A DNA stretch of 64,000 nt, taken from Planctomycetaceae bacterium (GTDB taxonomy: Bacteria; Planctomycetota; Planctomycetia; Planctomycetales; Planctomycetaceae). Position 1 is the stretch's first letter. The number at the start of each line of letters is the position of its first letter. Position numbers and translations under genes: made by a program. The notes below the pieces were generated by a model. That model did no database searches. It saw nothing but the letters and a program-made list of their open reading frames with translations, and was not told where the DNA came from. The stretch spans positions 1-64,000 of the forward strand of contig JAJDEI010000207.1 in assembly GCA_029259845.1 (NCBI GenBank). The letters are read 5' to 3'. Of this stretch, positions 62,153-64,000 are shown in pieces.

Positions 62153-64000
62153 ATGCGAAATCTCTCCCCACTCCGTGTGTTGGCCCTCTCGCTCGTCATG
62201 GTTGTGACGACTTCGCCACTGTGGGGGGAGTCCTCGCTTGGGGAAGCGTTGAAGAAGCCGATTCTGGAAGCCGGCACGACACAGCGGGAGACGATCCGCC
62301 TCGCCGCGCCGAAAATTCCGCAGGTGCCCGCATGCAAGACGCGCGAGGAATGGGAACAGCATGCCGCGCAGTTTCGAGCCGATGTGCTCAACAACGTCAT
62401 CCTGCGGGGCGTGCCACCGGAGTGGCTCGCCGGGCCTGTCCAGGTGGAGATGCTCGATGAAATCCCCTGCGGACCGGGGTATCGGATGCGCAAGCTCCGC
62501 TACGAGGCGCTCCCCGGCTTCTGGATTCCGGCCATCCTCTACCTGCCGGAAAAAATCGAGGGCAAGGTGCCCGTCTTCATGAACGTCAACGGCCATGATG
62601 GCAAAGGGAAGCAGGCGAATTACAAGCAAATCCGCTGCATCAATCAGGCGAAGCGCGGCATCATCGCCCTCAACGTCGAATGGCTGCACATGGGGCAACT
62701 CCGGACGGCGGACAACGCCCATGGGCGGCTGAACCAGCTCGACCTATGTGGCATCAGCGGCGTGTCTCCGTTCTACCTCAGCATGAAACGGGGGCTCGAC
62801 GTCCTGCTCTCCCTGGAGCATGCCGACCCGGCTCGCGTGGGGGTTGCCGGACTGTCCGGCGGCGGTTGGCAGACGATCTTCATCTCCTCTCTCGATACGC
62901 GGGTCACGCTGTCCAACCCGGTGGCGGGATATTCCAGCCTGTCGACACGGCTCAACGTTTTTAGCGATCTGGGCGACTCAGAACAGACGCCGGTCGACTT
63001 CGCCCTCTATGCGGATTATGCCCACCTGACCGCCCTGCTCGCCCCAAGAAACGCACTGCTGACCTACAACGCCCAGGACAATTGCTGTTTCGTTTCGGCA
63101 ACCGCGCTCCCGCCCCTGCTGGCGGCAGCCGAGCCGGTCTATCAACTGTATGACGAGCCGCAGCGCCTCACCTGGCACGTCAACGCCGACCCCGGAACGC
63201 ACAACTTCCTGAACGAAAACCGCGAGGCGCTCTACACCCGCATCGGACAGGCCTTCTTCCCGGACGAGACGAACTACTCCGACGAAGAGATCCCCTGCGG
63301 CGACGAGATCAAATCCGTCGAAGATCTGCTCGTCCCGCTCCCGAAAGACACCGGGACGCTGCATTCCCTGGCGCTTGCCGCCATGCAGGAGTTGCCGCTC
63401 GATGAGAACATTCCTCAGGACTCAGCCGACCTGGCGCGGTGGCAGGCAGAGCGGCGGCAAGTCCTGCGCGAGTTGGTCCGCTATCGTGACTACAGCGTCA
63501 AGGCAGAGACCGTTTCGAGTAAGCAGCAGGGGGAAACGCACATCGTCCGCTGGAGGCTCACCTGTGACGATGACTGGAGCGTGCCGCTTGTTGAATTCTC
63601 GCGCGGCACCCCGAGCGACACCGTCGTGCTCTGCTCGGTCGAAGGCCGCGCGGCACTCGCAGAAGCCGTGGAAACCGAGCTGTCCCAAGGCAAGCGGGTG
63701 CTGGTCCCCGACGTCTGGTACTTCGGCGAATGCAGCCCGGTCGAACGCCACTACCTGTTCGCACTGGTGCTGCAAACCGTCGGCGAACGTCCGGCCGGCG
63801 TGCAAGCCTCCCAACTCGCCGCCGTCGCCCGCTGGAGCCAAACGGAGTTCGGCGATCGGCCCATCACCCTCCAGTCGCGCGGCAAGCGTCTGACCCAAGC
63901 CGCCCTCATCGCCGCCGCCCTCGAACCGGCCGCCATCAACGCCACGGTTCTTCACGACGCACAAACGAGTCTCAAGCAAGTGATCACAGAAAACCAGGAT
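62153..64000 (+). CDS. Two-domain secreted esterase, acetyl xylan esterase-like, 3' end outside the window
   Basis: 616 codons to the window edge with no stop, so the gene continues. The start ATG at 62153 gives a signal peptide (about 8-25, LALSLVMVVTTSPLWGES). First domain: YLPEKIEGKVPVFMNVNGHD, LNVEWLHMGQLR, and the nucleophile elbow VGVAGLSGGGWQT with Ser235. ADPGTHNFLNEN may hold the His. A second hydrolase-like domain starts about 440 (VPLVEFSRGTPSDTVVLCSV); its elbow is not clear in the visible part. It is of the same architecture as the esterase at 49813 and likely acts on acylated polysaccharides. Confidence 0.82.
   Translation, partial: MRNLSPLRVLALSLVMVVTTSPLWGESSLGEALKKPILEAGTTQRETIRLAAPKIPQVPACKTREEWEQHAAQFRADVLNNVILRGVPPEWLAGPVQVEMLDEIPCGPGYRMRKLRYEALPGFWIPAILYLPEKIEGKVPVFMNVNGHDGKGKQANYKQIRCINQAKRGIIALNVEWLHMGQLRTADNAHGRLNQLDLCGISGVSPFYLSMKRGLDVLLSLEHADPARVGVAGLSGGGWQTIFISSLDTRVTLSNPVAGYSSLSTRLNVFSDLGDSEQTPVDFALYADYAHLTALLAPRNALLTYNAQDNCCFVSATALPPLLAAAEPVYQLYDEPQRLTWHVNADPGTHNFLNENREALYTRIGQAFFPDETNYSDEEIPCGDEIKSVEDLLVPLPKDTGTLHSLALAAMQELPLDENIPQDSADLARWQAERRQVLRELVRYRDYSVKAETVSSKQQGETHIVRWRLTCDDDWSVPLVEFSRGTPSDTVVLCSVEGRAALAEAVETELSQGKRVLVPDVWYFGECSPVERHYLFALVLQTVGERPAGVQASQLAAVARWSQTEFGDRPITLQSRGKRLTQAALIAAALEPAAINATVLHDAQTSLKQVITENQD

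Overview
The window looks like chromosome of a planctomycete (Planctomycetota). This rests on gene content rather than a marker gene. There is a sulfatase with the C-x-P-x-R motif, several secreted esterases and SGNH hydrolases, a secreted quinoprotein-like beta-propeller, a VCBS/FG-GAP repeat protein, a TolQ-TolR-TolR set, an archaeal-type dihydropteroate-synthase-like protein next to pabB, a short Flp pilin, and remnants of IS4 and IS66 transposases. GC content is high by eye, and spacers are full of hairpin repeats of several families. About 35 protein genes look intact, there is one tRNA (Ala, GGC), and there are no rRNA genes.

Left part (1-12.4 kb): an IS4 remnant, an NfeD/ClpP-class membrane protease, an isomerase-lactonase pair, a DUF3500 protein, bioF, an M24 peptidase, a hypothetical protein and a secreted SGNH hydrolase. 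At 12.8-15.6 kb lies a restriction-modification-like insert. An N6-adenine-type methyltransferase converges on a PLD-fold endonuclease whose reading frame is broken, one break being at a run of nine G. From 15.8 to 23.6 kb come an aminotransferase and an RND efflux adaptor and permease flanking a nickel superoxide dismutase.

Middle (23.6-41.2 kb): a DapA-family lyase, small conserved proteins, a proton-channel/TolR set split by a repeat, an M20 amidohydrolase with a YbdK-type ligase, tatC with a large extra loop, a second IS4 remnant, the DHPS-like and pabB pair (probable pABA-dependent cofactor synthesis), a P5C/aldehyde dehydrogenase, an Flp pilin and a GGQ release-factor-like protein.

41.5-44.8 kb is a decayed island beside tRNA-Ala. 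It holds an integrase whose catalytic tyrosine is replaced by asparagine, a Toprim scrap, two hsdR 5' fragments, an intact Fic protein with a cluster of TGTCGC sites upstream, and a broken IS66 transposase. From 45 to 64 kb are mostly exported catabolic proteins: a redoxin-sialidase fusion, an SGNH-VCBS protein, two esterases of the same two-domain type, a PQQ-like propeller, gamma-glutamyltransferase, a sulfatase, and an ammonium transporter with a very good sigma-54 promoter.

All calls come from reading translations and motifs by eye. No database search was run, so family names are recognitions and specificities are inferences.
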